Notes under the pieces: generated by a model | Databases searched by the model: none | The model's input: only the letters and a program-made list of their open reading frames with translations | What the model was told of the DNA's origin: nothing | Program-made: the position numbers and the translations under genes | Shown: one piece after another, positions 50,261 through 50,875 of the stretch | Position numbering within the stretch: position 1 is the first letter of the stretch | How the letters are laid out: each line of letters opens with the position of its first letter | Assembly (NCBI GenBank): GCA_947169935.1 | Contig: CAMVRS010000008.1 | Span: forward strand, 1-50,875 | Origin: an uncultured Lachnospiraceae bacterium | GTDB taxonomy: Bacteria; Bacillota; Clostridia; Lachnospirales; Lachnospiraceae | Direction of reading: 5' to 3' | Length of the DNA: 50,875 bases

Positions 50261-50875
50261 TCACTGTGCAACTGTGTATAAAGCGCGGAAATATCCGTTG
50301 TTCTGCATCAGTTTATCAAAGTTTCCGCTTTCCTCTATGCGGCCGTTACGGAGTACAAGGATGTTGTCATACTGACGCAGCAGGGATTCTTCCAGTGAGT
50401 GGGTTACTACTATTCGGGTAACATCATCAAGATCCAGGATATCCTGTGTCACATGATAAGCGGTGTCGGCATCTAAAGCAGCTGTTGCCTCATCTACAAG
50501 CAGAACAGAGGACTTGCGGAGAAGGCTTCTTGCAATGGAGATACGCTGTTTTTCACCGCCGGAGAGGCTTTTACCGTTTTCGCCGCAGCGATAGTCATCC
50601 CCGCGGGATTCAAGCAGCTCCGAAAGATGTGCACGGGAGATGGCATTATCAAGATCCTGCTTTGTGAAGTTCCTGAACATCGTTACATTCTCACGGATCG
50701 AAGCATCAAATACAAATACGTTCTGCTGTATCATTGAGATCATCCCGTAAAGAGAATCCGCATTAACATCTTTTAACTCAGTATTGTCGAATTCTATCTT
50801 TCCGCGGTATTTGTTACTGCCTGCCATCAGCAGATTAAGCAGTGTGGATTTGCCGCTGCCGCTTCCGCCTACGAT
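50261..50875 (-). CDS. ABC transporter ATPase domain, exporter type (partial)
   Basis: This is the C-terminal end of a larger protein cut by the window edge; 204 residues are visible. The frame is open to the edge, with Walker A GGSGSGKST at its start, Q-loop SMIQQNVFVF, signature SLSGGEKQRIS, Walker B VLLVDEATAALD and H-loop VTHSLEE. The close spacing and GRIEESGNFDKLMQNNGYF ending are typical of MsbA-type half transporters with an N-terminal six-helix domain, which would lie beyond 50875. Confidence 0.9.
   Translation of the reverse strand: MVGGSGSGKSTLLNLLMAGSNKYRGKIEFDNTELKDVNADSLYGMISMIQQNVFVFDASIRENVTMFRNFTKQDLDNAISRAHLSELLESRGDDYRCGENGKSLSGGEKQRISIARSLLRKSSVLLVDEATAALDADTAYHVTQDILDLDDVTRIVVTHSLEESLLRQYDNILVLRNGRIEESGNFDKLMQNNGYFRALYTVAQ

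Overview
The window reads as a chromosomal segment of a strictly anaerobic clostridial Firmicute, most likely Lachnospiraceae. This is inferred from gene content and order, not from a database search. The clues are dgt-dnaG-rpoD-trmK-nif3 order, rho-rpmE-DUF1385-prmC-prfA order, a single-chain FGAM synthase, a group-B-like [FeFe] hydrogenase, a class B sortase, and Firmicute promoters (TTGACA/TATAAT, 17-bp spacing) with strong GGAGG ribosome sites. No phage, transposase or CRISPR array was seen. Mobile or repetitive DNA is limited to small intergenic elements.

Layout: (1) 1-4873: a minus-strand membrane-anchored hypothetical, then argS, a PcfJ-domain protein and a SurA/parvulin-like membrane protein. 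(2) 4982-10650: a tightly coupled run of glycogen branching enzyme, PilZ protein, bacterial PH-domain protein, folC, folE and a folB-folK fusion. (3) 10647-17493: a minus-strand DUF5050-like protein, a structured intergenic element, then [FeFe] hydrogenase, CheC/FliY-type phosphatase, Mrp ATPase, a SecB-like small protein and an ABC-F ATPase. (4) 17492-21131: a solitary tRNA-Trp, a small coiled-coil protein, a 6S-like RNA and a large hybrid histidine kinase. (5) 21223-35395: a small conserved protein, purL, dgt, dnaG, rpoD with a histone-like Lys/Ala tail, trmK with an apparent frameshift, nif3, a TGS-uridine-kinase fusion, rnpB and rarA. (6) 35439-38651: a LytTR regulator with a degenerate receiver, an unassigned structured RNA, and a minus-strand malic enzyme/radical SAM pair. 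(7) 38727-44992: rho, rpmE, DUF1385 protein, prmC, prfA and sortase B. (8) 44996-50875: an AraC regulator, a YtrA/GntR-controlled ABC operon, and the end of an exporter-type ABC protein.

A family of short intergenic repeats (GTCATCCTGAGCG...GAAGGATCTT) marks many gene junctions. It occurs singly, as a 22-bp tandem array and as inverted pairs, and in one place it supplies the last codons of a gene. A second repeat class is REP-like (GGGGACGG...CCGTCCCC).

The least explained signals are the multi-stem element at 11795-11986, the standalone structured RNA at about 36228-36478, the 9-bp dyad at the divergent 6S-like RNA/kinase promoters, the hydrogenase-CheC-Mrp grouping, the glgB-PilZ-PH coupling, and the sigma-70 factor with a roughly 220-residue histone-H1-like tail.
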